Made by a program: the position numbers and the translations under genes. Shown one piece after another: positions 10,732 to 19,237 of a DNA stretch of 64,000 nt (positions within the stretch are counted from its first letter, which is position 1; every line of letters begins with the position of its first letter). The notes under the pieces are model-generated. The model ran no database searches, was not told where the DNA came from, and was given only the letters and a program-made list of their open reading frames with translations. The stretch is from Pseudomonas beijingensis (GTDB taxonomy: Bacteria > Pseudomonadota > Gammaproteobacteria > Pseudomonadales > Pseudomonadaceae), in assembly GCF_030687295.1 (NCBI RefSeq), contig NZ_CP117425.1, positions 4,530,001 to 4,594,000 on the forward strand, in the 5' to 3' direction.

Positions 10732-10787
10732 GACAATCTCCGAGTAGCTGTGCGGGGGCAGTTTGCGCGCTAACCCGCCGGGCCACC

Positions 10788-10801
10788 TTGACCTGTATCA
10801 A
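10788..10801. promoter_or_regulatory. ANR/DNR-type box upstream of the hemN pair
   Basis: TTGACCTGTATCAA differs from TTGAT-N4-ATCAA at one position. It lies 57 bp upstream of the first hemN-like start. Low-oxygen activation of the pair is inferred. Confidence 0.7.
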
Positions 10802-10822
10802 GCGCCTCGCCCCCGCCAGCGC

Positions 10823-11266
10823 TTACCAGGTGACGTAGAACATGGCCTTGGCCAGGAGCACGATCGCGACCATATGCAGGAACACGCTGACATGGATGAT
10901 GTGCACGTAACGGGCGTTCATTCGCCCGCGCCTGAACAGCCACATGGCCCAGAGAAAATGCCCCAGCACACTGCCCGCCAACAGGATCTTCAGCCCCAGC
11001 AGCACACCGAAGGACGACTGCAACGGTGCCGACAACGCCGGCCAATAGCGCAACCAGACCATGCCACCGCCTGCGCCAAACAACACCAGCAGCACCCACG
11101 GCATCAACTGCCGGGCGCGCCGGCTGATGCCTTGTTCCAGCAACACCATGACCTTGGCGGGCAGTTGCTTGCGGATGCTTTCCAGGAACAGGACCTCGAA
11201 GAACACCGTGCCGATGAACACCAGCGCGGCAAACAGATGCAAGGTCAGAAACAGCGGATAACTCAT
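10823..11266 (-). CDS. Small CopD-like integral membrane protein, possibly haem-binding
   Basis: A 147-aa membrane protein with four predicted helices. Histidines sit in or at the ends of the helices: LHLFAAL in helix 1, GHFLWAMWL in helix 3 and HIIHVSVFLHM in helix 4. That pattern resembles CopD-type and other small di-haem or metal-associated membrane proteins; I cannot assign a family firmly. The start MSYPLF at 11266 is the first sensible ATG. The frame stays open far upstream, but that part is antisense to psmE and is not coding. A perfect ANR/DNR box 74 bp upstream and its place beside hemN suggest a role in anaerobic respiration. Confidence 0.78.
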   Translation of the reverse strand: MSYPLFLTLHLFAALVFIGTVFFEVLFLESIRKQLPAKVMVLLEQGISRRARQLMPWVLLVLFGAGGGMVWLRYWPALSAPLQSSFGVLLGLKILLAGSVLGHFLWAMWLFRRGRMNARYVHIIHVSVFLHMVAIVLLAKAMFYVTW

Positions 11267-11339
11267 GAGCGTCCTCGGCCGCCCCTGTTCAGCGGGGCGA
11301 TGGTTTAGTCGAGGGTATCGCGCGGTCCCTGAAGCGGGG

Positions 11340-11353
11340 TTGATGCCAATCAA
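11340..11353. promoter_or_regulatory. ANR/DNR box upstream of the CopD-like gene
   Basis: TTGATGCCAATCAA is a perfect FNR-family site, 74 bp upstream of the start at 11266. It is the third such site in the first 11.4 kb. Confidence 0.82.
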
Positions 11354-11385
11354 GGAAACCGTATGTCCGCCCCACCACCAAACCC

Positions 11386-11474
11386 TGTGGGAGCGAGCTT
11401 GCTCGCGATAGCGTCGGTTCAGTGGCATCAATAGCGACTGATACACCGCTATCGCGAGCAAGCTCGCTCCCACA
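11386..11474. repeat. REPIN (GTGGGAGCGAGCTTGCTCGCGA type)
   Basis: Two inverted REP copies beginning TGTGGGAGCGAGCTTGCTCG enclose a short spacer containing GGTTCAGTGGCATC. This is the commonest repeat family in the window. The following stretch up to psmE (11475-11677) holds no gene; a TTGACA at 11561 has no convincing -10 partner. Confidence 0.88.
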
Positions 11475-11677
11475 AAGGGCGTCGTCAGCGTTAAGAAAGC
11501 GTCAACGGAACGTTGTTCCTGCCCATCCCCAAACAACCGCTGATCAGTTAGTCCGGCTTTTTGACACTTTCCCCGATATGCGGTCACAACTTTTGCGCTC
11601 CGTTGGGTCATAACACCGAGGTCGTCGATGGAATATTGGCGTCTACCGAGGTTTAAGCCTGATACGGAGATAAGCTC

Positions 11678-14600
11678 ATGATTTTCAACGTACAAAATTT
11701 TGGCGCCAAAGGAGATGGCATCACCGACGACACGGCAGCCATTCAGAGTGCGATTGATGCGGCGGCTGCGGCCGGCGGAGGCCAGGTGTACATGCCGACC
11801 GGCACCTACATCGTTTCGGGGGGCGAAGAACCTTCCGACGGCTGCCTGATGCTCAAGAGCAACGTCTACCTGTACGGCGACGGCATGGGTGACACCACGG
11901 TCAAGCTGGCCGATGGCTCCGACACCAAGATCACCGGCATCATCCGCTCGGCGTATGGCGAGGAAACCCACGATTTCGGCGTCAGCAACCTCACCATCGA
12001 CGGCAACCGCGACAGCACCACCGGCAAGGTCGACGGCTGGTTCAACGGCTATATTCCCGGCGAAGAAGGCTACGACTCCAACGTCACCCTCGACAGCGTC
12101 GAGATCAAGGATTGCTCCGGGTACGGTTTCGACCCCCACGAGCAAACCGTCAACATGGTCATCAAGAACAGCGTGTCCCACGGCAACGGCCTGGACGGTT
12201 TCGTCGCCGACTTCCTCAGCGACAGCACCTTCGAAAACAACATCGCCTACAACAACGACCGCCACGGTTTCAACGTCGTCACCAGCACCCACGACTTCAC
12301 CATGACCAATAACGTCGCCTACGACAACGGCGGCAACGGCATCGTGGTCCAGCGTGGCAGCGAGGACATCCCCTCGCCCAGCAACATCACCATCACCGGC
12401 GGCGAGGTGTATGGCAACGGCGCCGAAGGCGTGCTGATCAAGCTCTCCAGCGAAGTGACCGTCACGGGCATCGATATCCATGACAACGCCAGCGCCGGGA
12501 TCCGCATCTACGGCAGCAACCACGTCGAGGTCATCGACAACACCCTCAACAACAACGCACTGGGCAGTGCCGTACCGGAAATCATCATCCAGTCCTATGA
12601 CGACACCCTGGGCGTGTCCGGCAAGTACTTCAACGGCAGCGACAACCTCATCCAGGGCAACATCATCAGCGGCAGCGACCTGTCGACCTACGGTGTTGCA
12701 GAGCGCAATGAAGACGGCACCGACCGCAACGCCATCATCGCCAACACCATCAGCCACACCAGCAAGGGCGCCACGCTGGTCTATGGCGACGGCAGCTACG
12801 TCAGCGCCACGGTGCCCATGACCACCGTGCAAGGCACGGCCGGCAACGACATCCTTACGGGCACCAGCGCCAGCGAGATTTTCTATGGCGCGGCGGGCAA
12901 CGATACCATCAACGCCGGGGCCGGAAGCGACATCCTGGTAGGCGGCGCGGGCGTCGACAAACTCACCGGTGGCACCGGCGCCGATACGTTCCGTTTCGTC
13001 GCTCAGTCGGACAGTTACCGCAACGCGACCACCAGCTTCGATGACACCATCACCGATTTTGACGTCACCCAGGACAAGATCGACCTCGCCGGCCTCGGTT
13101 TCACCGGCCTGGGCAATGGCCGTGGCGGCACCCTGCAAGTCAGCTACAACGCCAGCAGCAACCGCACCTACATCAAGGACTTCGACGCCGATGCCAGCGG
13201 CAATCGCTTCGAGCTGATCCTCTCGGGCAACCTGGCCAGTACCCTGACCGCCAACAACTTCATCTTCAACCGGGTGATCACCGGCACCAGCGGCAGTGAC
13301 TCGCTGCTGGGGAGCGATGCGGCCGACACCTTGCTCGGCCTGGCGGGCAACGACAGCCTCAGTGGCGGCGCCGGCGATGACAAGCTCGACGGCGGCGCCG
13401 GGATGGACACCCTCACCGGCGGCGCTGGGGCGGATACCTTTGTGTTCGCCAATCGCCTGGACAGCTACCGTAACTACAATACCGGCGGTGCCAACCTGGG
13501 CGACCTGATCACCGACTTCAACGTCAGCGCCGACAAGATCGACCTCTCGGCCATGGGTTTCACCGGCCTGGGAGATGGCAAGAACAACACCGTGTACCTG
13601 GTGCTCAACAGTGCCGGCACCAAGACCTACATCAAATCCCTCGAGGCCGACGCCAATGGCAACCGCTTCGAAGTGGCGCTGGACGGCAATTACCTCAACA
13701 CCCTGACCAGCGCCAACTTCGTCTTCGCCACCACGTCGCCGACCAACCAGGCGCCGGTGCTGGCTACGCCGCTGGTGGATCAGAACGCCAGCGAAAACAC
13801 CCCGTTCAGCTACGTGGTGCCGGCCACCAGCTTCACCGATCCGGACAACGACAGCCTGAGCTACACCGCCAAGCTCGCCAATGGCAGCGCCCTGCCCAGT
13901 TGGCTGATCTTCGATGCCGCCACCCGCACCTTCAGCGGCACGCCGCCCGACACCGCGTCGGGCACCTACTCGATCCAGGTCACGGCGACCGACGGCAGCA
14001 ACGCCACCGTCAGCGACAGTTTTACTCTCGCCGTGCAGGACGTCCCCGCCGCCATTGTGATCAATGGCACGCCGAACAACGACACGCTGACCGGCACCGC
14101 GGCCAATGAGCAACTGTTCGGTGGCGCGGGCAACGACACCCTTAATGGAGGCGCCGGCAACGACATCCTGGTCGGCGGCACCGGGGTCGACAAACTCACC
14201 GGTGGCACCGGGGCCGACGTGTTCCGCTACACCTCGAAACTCGACAGCTACCGCACCAGCTCCACCAGCGCCAGTGACCAGATCCTCGACTTCGACGTGG
14301 CCGCCGACAAGATCGATGTGTCAGCCCTGGGCTATACCGGCCTGGGCAACGGGCTCAACGGCACCCTGCAGGTCACTTACAGTTCGTCGACCAACCGCAC
14401 CTACCTCAAGGACCTCACGGTCGATGCCAACGGCAATCGCTTCGAAGTGTCGCTAGCGGGCAACCTGGTCAGCAGCCTGACGGCCACTCACTTCGTCTTC
14501 GCCGACCAGACCAACCCCACCAACGTGGCGCCAGTCGTGGCCACCCCACTCCTGGACCAGAACGCCAGTGAAAGCACGCCATTCCAATACACCGTGGCGA

Positions 14601-17290
14601 GCAACAGCTTCACCGACGCCAACCAGGATGTGCTGACCTACACCGCGACCCTCGCCAACGGCAACGCCCTGCCCGCCTGGCTGAGTTTCAATGCCACCAA
14701 CCTGACCTTCAGCGGCACGCCAACCAGCACCGCGGCGGGCAACTACGACGTCCTGGTCAAGGCCACCGATCCCTCGGGCGCCTCGGTCAGCGACAACTTC
14801 ACCCTGGTGGTGGCCGATGCGCCCGCCAATACCATCACCGGCACCAACAACGCCGAAACCCTCAACGGCACGACGGGAGCGGACCTGATCCTCGGCCTCG
14901 GCGGCAACGACACGATCAAGGCCGGGACCGGTGCGGACATCGTCGACGGCGGCGCCGGACGGGATTCGTTGTACGGTGGCGATGGCGCCGACACGTTTCG
15001 CTACAACAACCTGTCCGACAGCTACCGCGACTACGACACCGGGGGTGTCACGGCCACCGACACGATTTATGACTTCACCGTCGGCGTCGACAAAATCGAC
15101 GTTTCGGGGCTGGGCTTGCTCGGCCTCGGCGATGGCAGCAACGGCACGTTGTACATGACCCTGAACGCTGCCGGCGACAAGACCTACGTCAAGTCCGCCG
15201 AAGCCGACGCCGATGGTAATCGCTTCGAGATCGCCCTCAACGGCAACTACCTCAACACCCTCACCGCCAACGATTTCGTCTTCGGTGAGCGTGCCCAGCA
15301 GGACATTCTCTACCTGCCGACCCTCGGCCAATCCAATGCGCGTTTGCTGCGCATGACCGAGGACGACAACCAATCCGGCACCTCGATGCTGGTCAATGAC
15401 CTGAGCCGCTACACCACCTACGACGTGCGCAGCCAGTTCACCGATGCCGATGGCAACGGTATCGACATCGCGGTCGGCGGCAGCACGGTCAACGGCCTGT
15501 CCACGCTCAGCGCCGAGGAACTCAAGCTGTGCTGGTGGCTGACCGACACCAACCAACCGGGGCAGGCGCTGTTGCGGGCGGTGACGTTGCTGCGCGACCA
15601 GCGCACCGAACTGCAGTCGATCGATAACGTCACCATGGGCATCATCTGGGGTCAGGGCGAGGAAGCCGCCCAGGAAATCGCCCGCGCCACGGACAAGGCC
15701 GCAGCTGCGGCGGCGTACAAGGCCGCGACCCTGAAAGTCTTCGATTACCTGCATGCCCAATTCGGCAATTTCAGCGTGTACCTGATGGAAACCGGTCATT
15801 ACTCAGAGGACGCGGCCCGGGCCCGGGGTTACTCGGAAGAGAAGATCGCTGCCATCGTCGAAGGCGTCGGTTATGTCCGCGCCGCCCAGGAAGCCATGGC
15901 CGCAGAACGCGTCGACGTCAAGCTGGCGGTGGACTACACCGACCTGCCCTTGCGCTATGAAGTCGATCCATTGGTGTACCCCGATGACGTCTGGCACCTG
16001 CACGAAGAATCGGCGGAAATCGTCGGCCAGCGCCTGGCGGACTACATCGCCGATGACCTGGGCTTCCAAGGCAACCCCAACGACAACAACAGCGTGCAGG
16101 ACATCTTCGACAAAGGCCAGAACCAGGGCGGGATGATCGCCGGCACCGACCAGGACGACACCCTGGTGGGCAGCGCGGGCAACGACACCCTGGATGGCGA
16201 CCTCGGCGCGGACACCCTGACCGGTGGCGATGGCAACGACATCTACGTGGTCGACAACGCCTTCGACAGCGTGGTGGAAACCAACACTTCGACCTCACAG
16301 ATCGACACGGTGCAGGCCTCGGTCAGTTGGACGCTGGGGGCCAATCTCGAGAACCTGGTACTCACCGGGGTTTCGGACATCGACGGCACCGGCAATGAAC
16401 GGCGCAACTTCATCACCGGCAATGCCGCCAACAACGTGCTCGACGGCGCCGCGGGGGCCGACAGCATGAGCGGTGGCGATGGCAACGACAGTTACTTTGT
16501 CGACAATGCCGATGACAGCGTGATCGAGACCAACAGCAATACGGTGACGGGCGGGATCGACAGCGTGCACAGCAGTCTGGCGACCTACACCTTGGGCAAC
16601 AACGTCGAGAACCTGTATGTCGATGGTACCGGTGCCGCCAATGGCATCGGCAACGCGTTGGGCAATACGCTGTTCGCCGGTGCCGGCAACAATGTCCTGG
16701 ATGGGCGCGATGGCATTGACACAGCCAGCTTTGAACGCGCGCTGTCCGGCGTCACCGTCAACCTCTCGACGTCTGCGCAACAAAACACCGTGGGGTCCGG
16801 GCTCGATACCTTGAAATTCATCGAGAACCTGAAAGGAGGTGTCTACGCCGACACGCTGTCGGGGAACAGTGCGGCGAACGTCCTCGACGGTGGGGCCGGC
16901 AACGATACGTTGGTGGGCGGTTCCGGCGATGACCGCTTGATCGGCGGCGCGGGCACCGACAACCTTACCGGCGGCACCGGCGCGGACACCTACGCGTTTG
17001 GTGCGCTGTCGGACATGGGCGTCGGGGCTTTGCGCGATGTGATCAACGGCTTCAAGAGCGCGGAGTTCGACAAATTGGACCTCACCGGCCTGGATGCCAA
17101 CCCGTTGACCGCCACGGTCGATGCCTTCACGTTCATCGGCAGCAACGCCTTCGACGCCACCAACGCCACCGGCGAGCTGCGCTTCGTCGATGGCATCCTC
17201 TCCGGCAGCACTAACGCCGACGCCACCCCCGAGTTCGAATTCGAACTGGTCGGCGTCAAGGAGCTGCACGCCAGCGACTTCACCGCCTGA
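11678..17290 (+). CDS. psmE: Secreted bifunctional mannuronan C5-epimerase / alginate O-acetylhydrolase
   Basis: This 1870-aa extracellular enzyme converts mannuronate to guluronate in alginate and should remove O-acetyl groups. Residues 1-~385 form the parallel-beta-helix A module. The catalytic set known from AlgE4 is at the same numbers: Tyr149, Asp152 and His154 in YGFDPHE, and Asp178. RTX-type R modules follow at ~386-530, 531-685, 795-942 and 1050-1205, with cadherin/He_PIG-like domains at ~686-794 and 945-1047. Residues ~1207-1465 are an SGNH esterase (N) module with GQSN (Ser1219), WGQGEE and DVWH (Asp1437, His1440). More glycine-aspartate nonapeptides lead to a C-terminal secretion signal. 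There is no N-terminal signal peptide, so export is type I. The layout matches P. syringae PsmE, shown to be a combined epimerase and acetylhydrolase. GGAG lies before the ATG. Confidence 0.94.
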   Translation: MIFNVQNFGAKGDGITDDTAAIQSAIDAAAAAGGGQVYMPTGTYIVSGGEEPSDGCLMLKSNVYLYGDGMGDTTVKLADGSDTKITGIIRSAYGEETHDFGVSNLTIDGNRDSTTGKVDGWFNGYIPGEEGYDSNVTLDSVEIKDCSGYGFDPHEQTVNMVIKNSVSHGNGLDGFVADFLSDSTFENNIAYNNDRHGFNVVTSTHDFTMTNNVAYDNGGNGIVVQRGSEDIPSPSNITITGGEVYGNGAEGVLIKLSSEVTVTGIDIHDNASAGIRIYGSNHVEVIDNTLNNNALGSAVPEIIIQSYDDTLGVSGKYFNGSDNLIQGNIISGSDLSTYGVAERNEDGTDRNAIIANTISHTSKGATLVYGDGSYVSATVPMTTVQGTAGNDILTGTSASEIFYGAAGNDTINAGAGSDILVGGAGVDKLTGGTGADTFRFVAQSDSYRNATTSFDDTITDFDVTQDKIDLAGLGFTGLGNGRGGTLQVSYNASSNRTYIKDFDADASGNRFELILSGNLASTLTANNFIFNRVITGTSGSDSLLGSDAADTLLGLAGNDSLSGGAGDDKLDGGAGMDTLTGGAGADTFVFANRLDSYRNYNTGGANLGDLITDFNVSADKIDLSAMGFTGLGDGKNNTVYLVLNSAGTKTYIKSLEADANGNRFEVALDGNYLNTLTSANFVFATTSPTNQAPVLATPLVDQNASENTPFSYVVPATSFTDPDNDSLSYTAKLANGSALPSWLIFDAATRTFSGTPPDTASGTYSIQVTATDGSNATVSDSFTLAVQDVPAAIVINGTPNNDTLTGTAANEQLFGGAGNDTLNGGAGNDILVGGTGVDKLTGGTGADVFRYTSKLDSYRTSSTSASDQILDFDVAADKIDVSALGYTGLGNGLNGTLQVTYSSSTNRTYLKDLTVDANGNRFEVSLAGNLVSSLTATHFVFADQTNPTNVAPVVATPLLDQNASESTPFQYTVASNSFTDANQDVLTYTATLANGNALPAWLSFNATNLTFSGTPTSTAAGNYDVLVKATDPSGASVSDNFTLVVADAPANTITGTNNAETLNGTTGADLILGLGGNDTIKAGTGADIVDGGAGRDSLYGGDGADTFRYNNLSDSYRDYDTGGVTATDTIYDFTVGVDKIDVSGLGLLGLGDGSNGTLYMTLNAAGDKTYVKSAEADADGNRFEIALNGNYLNTLTANDFVFGERAQQDILYLPTLGQSNARLLRMTEDDNQSGTSMLVNDLSRYTTYDVRSQFTDADGNGIDIAVGGSTVNGLSTLSAEELKLCWWLTDTNQPGQALLRAVTLLRDQRTELQSIDNVTMGIIWGQGEEAAQEIARATDKAAAAAAYKAATLKVFDYLHAQFGNFSVYLMETGHYSEDAARARGYSEEKIAAIVEGVGYVRAAQEAMAAERVDVKLAVDYTDLPLRYEVDPLVYPDDVWHLHEESAEIVGQRLADYIADDLGFQGNPNDNNSVQDIFDKGQNQGGMIAGTDQDDTLVGSAGNDTLDGDLGADTLTGGDGNDIYVVDNAFDSVVETNTSTSQIDTVQASVSWTLGANLENLVLTGVSDIDGTGNERRNFITGNAANNVLDGAAGADSMSGGDGNDSYFVDNADDSVIETNSNTVTGGIDSVHSSLATYTLGNNVENLYVDGTGAANGIGNALGNTLFAGAGNNVLDGRDGIDTASFERALSGVTVNLSTSAQQNTVGSGLDTLKFIENLKGGVYADTLSGNSAANVLDGGAGNDTLVGGSGDDRLIGGAGTDNLTGGTGADTYAFGALSDMGVGALRDVINGFKSAEFDKLDLTGLDANPLTATVDAFTFIGSNAFDATNATGELRFVDGILSGSTNADATPEFEFELVGVKELHASDFTA

Positions 17291-17291
17291 A

Positions 17292-17315
17292 TCAAGCCCC
17301 CACTAGGGGGCTTGA
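17292..17315 (+). terminator. Hairpin after psmE
   Basis: A perfect 10-bp stem (TCAAGCCCCC / GGGGGCTTGA) with a 4-nt loop starts 2 nt after the psmE stop. No T run follows, so it may be a weak terminator or an mRNA 3'-end stabiliser. Confidence 0.55.
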
Positions 17316-17339
17316 AACCCACCACAGGGAGCGTGTTGT

Positions 17340-17880
17340 GCCAGAAAATCCAGGTCAACCGCAGATCAAAAATGTGGGAGCGAGCTTGCTCGCGAAAGCG
17401 GTGGTTCAGTCAGCATTGATGTTGACTGACCCACCGCTTTCGCGAGCAGGCTCGCTCCCACAGGGGGTTCAGTGCTGTGCCTGAAAAATCCAGGTCAACC
17501 GCAGATCAAACTGTGGGAGCGAGCTTGCTCGCGATGGCGTCGGCACCTCCAACAAAGATGCTGACTGAACCACCGCTTTCGCGAGCAAGCCCGCTCCCAC
17601 AGGGGGGGTCGTGTTGTACCTGAAAGGTTGAAGGCAAGCACAGGGTCTGACCGTTTTTGTGGCGAGGGGATTTATCCCCGCTGGGCTGCGCAGCAGCCCC
17701 CAAACCAGCCAACTCGGTGCGCCAGGAAGATTGAGTTCACTGCTTTAGGGCCGCTGCGCAGCTCAGCGGGGATAAATCCCCTCGCCACAGGGTCAAGTTC
17801 ACTGCGCGACAGCGCAGCGTCGAAGACGCGGCGGCCACCCCCTCACCACAGGGGTAAGTGCAAACTTGCCCCCTGGATTG
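17340..17880. repeat. REP cluster: two tandem REPIN units plus a GGCGAGGGG doublet
   Basis: The 590 bp between psmE and the convergent secretion operon hold no gene. REPINs lie at 17373-17462 and 17512-17601. Each is preceded by the same block (CCAGGTCAACCGCAGATCAA), so a unit of about 140 bp is tandemly repeated. A third, different doublet (GGCGAGGGGATTTATCCCC family) lies at 17658-17789. The cluster probably separates the two convergent transcripts. Confidence 0.88.
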
Positions 17881-17881
17881 T

Positions 17882-19237
17882 CTAGAACAGGCTTTGCACC
17901 TGCTCCAGCACCGCGCGGTTCATCTGGCCGGTGTGGGTGTGCAGGCTCACATAGCTTTGTAGCATGTCGAGCTTAGTGTTGAGCAGATCTCGACGGGCCT
18001 GGAACAGCCGCTGCTGGGCGTCAAGAATATCCACCGTAGAACGTACGCCACCCTGGAAGCCTTTCTCCGTCGAGGCCAGTGCTCGCTGGTTGGACTCCAC
18101 CGCCCGCTGCATGGCCTTGCTCTTGGTAAACCCGGCGACGACGCCCAGATAATCGGCCTCGATATCCTCGGCCAGTTGTTGGCGCTGCACATCGTAGTCG
18201 GACTGGGCGCCGGCCAGTTGCGCTTCGGCCTTGGCCACCGAGGCCCGCACCGCACCGCCGCGATACAACGGAATGTCCAGCTGCACACCCACGTAATAGG
18301 TGTCCTGGCGCGGGTCGAGTTCCTGGTATTGACGGGTTTCCCGGCGGGTCAACTGAGTGGTCAGCGACAGGGTCGGATAATGCCCGGCACGCTGGCTGTC
18401 GGCCTGAGCTTCAGCAACTTTGACCGCCGCCAGCCGGGCGGCCAGCTCGGGGCTGGCTTGGCGGGCAATCGCCGTCCAGTACGGTAAATCCTGCTCCGGC
18501 GGGATCGGGCTGCCGGCGGCCAATTCCTCGCGCATCGGCAGGATGTCATCGATGGGCATGCTGGCCCGTCCGGACAAGGCCCGCAAGGCGGCCACGCGGC
18601 GCGCCTGGGCTTCGGCCTCCTGGGCGTGCACCAGGTCGAGCCGCGCCTGGGCCTCATCGATATCGGTGATCGCGCCCTGGCCACCCTCATAAAGCTTTTT
18701 GCTCTGGATGACCAAGCCTTGGATGGCCGCCTTTTGCTGAGCGATCAACTTGATCTCGTTCTCGGCCCGGGCGACGTCGAAATACCCCTTTGCCACCCGG
18801 TCATACAAGGTCTGACCGGCCACGTCGAACACCTGGGTGCCCAGTTGCCCACGCGCCTTGCCTTCCTGGTACGCCGCCCAGCGGGCCTTGTCGTAGAGCG
18901 GTTGTTGCGCCGCCAGGGTGACGTTGTTCGCCTGGTAATCGTTGCTGTTGACGTAAGTGCTGTCATCGCCGCCGTCGGTACGCCCGCCATAGCCGTAGCG
19001 TGAGGTCAGCGACACTTGCGGGTAGAGGCCACCACGGCCAATGTCTTCTTCATGCCGCGAAGCTTCGAAAGCGTGGGCCGCCGATTGCACGGTCGGATCG
19101 TTAAGGCGCGAGGCGTCGTAGGCGGCGGTCAGGCTCAGGCCAGCCTCGGCGGCCCACAGCGGATTGATCACCGCCCAACCGGTATACAGGCCCAGCAACA
19201 CACGCCAACGGTAGCGGCAACGGTCGACCATGCTCAT
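17882..19237 (-). CDS. TolC-family outer-membrane channel of a type I secretion system
   Basis: A 451-aa outer-membrane efflux protein. After an N-terminal signal ending near residue 30 it has two repeats of the OEP fold: long helices rich in Ala, Gln, Glu and Arg, with two strand segments (YPQVSLTSRYGYGG and YYVGVQLDIPLYRGG). The motif STVDILDAQQRLFQARRD is typical of the TolC/AprF/PrtF type. It is last in a three-gene operon; its ATG overlaps the adaptor stop by 4 bp. It should form the exit duct for the substrate driven by the ABC and HlyD-type partners, most likely PsmE. Confidence 0.9.
   Translation of the reverse strand: MSMVDRCRYRWRVLLGLYTGWAVINPLWAAEAGLSLTAAYDASRLNDPTVQSAAHAFEASRHEEDIGRGGLYPQVSLTSRYGYGGRTDGGDDSTYVNSNDYQANNVTLAAQQPLYDKARWAAYQEGKARGQLGTQVFDVAGQTLYDRVAKGYFDVARAENEIKLIAQQKAAIQGLVIQSKKLYEGGQGAITDIDEAQARLDLVHAQEAEAQARRVAALRALSGRASMPIDDILPMREELAAGSPIPPEQDLPYWTAIARQASPELAARLAAVKVAEAQADSQRAGHYPTLSLTTQLTRRETRQYQELDPRQDTYYVGVQLDIPLYRGGAVRASVAKAEAQLAGAQSDYDVQRQQLAEDIEADYLGVVAGFTKSKAMQRAVESNQRALASTEKGFQGGVRSTVDILDAQQRLFQARRDLLNTKLDMLQSYVSLHTHTGQMNRAVLEQVQSLF

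Noticed and set aside
11561..11590. Sigma-70 promoter for psmE from TTGACA at 11561
   Set aside because: No acceptable -10 hexamer lies at the proper distance.
10823..14113. A 1096-codon minus-strand open frame
   Set aside because: Only its last 147 codons (from 11266) look like a protein. The rest is antisense to the epimerase repeats, whose codon pattern keeps the opposite strand open.
17340..17789. Possible CRISPR array
   Set aside because: The repeats are inverted REP palindromes with irregular spacing and no cas genes nearby.
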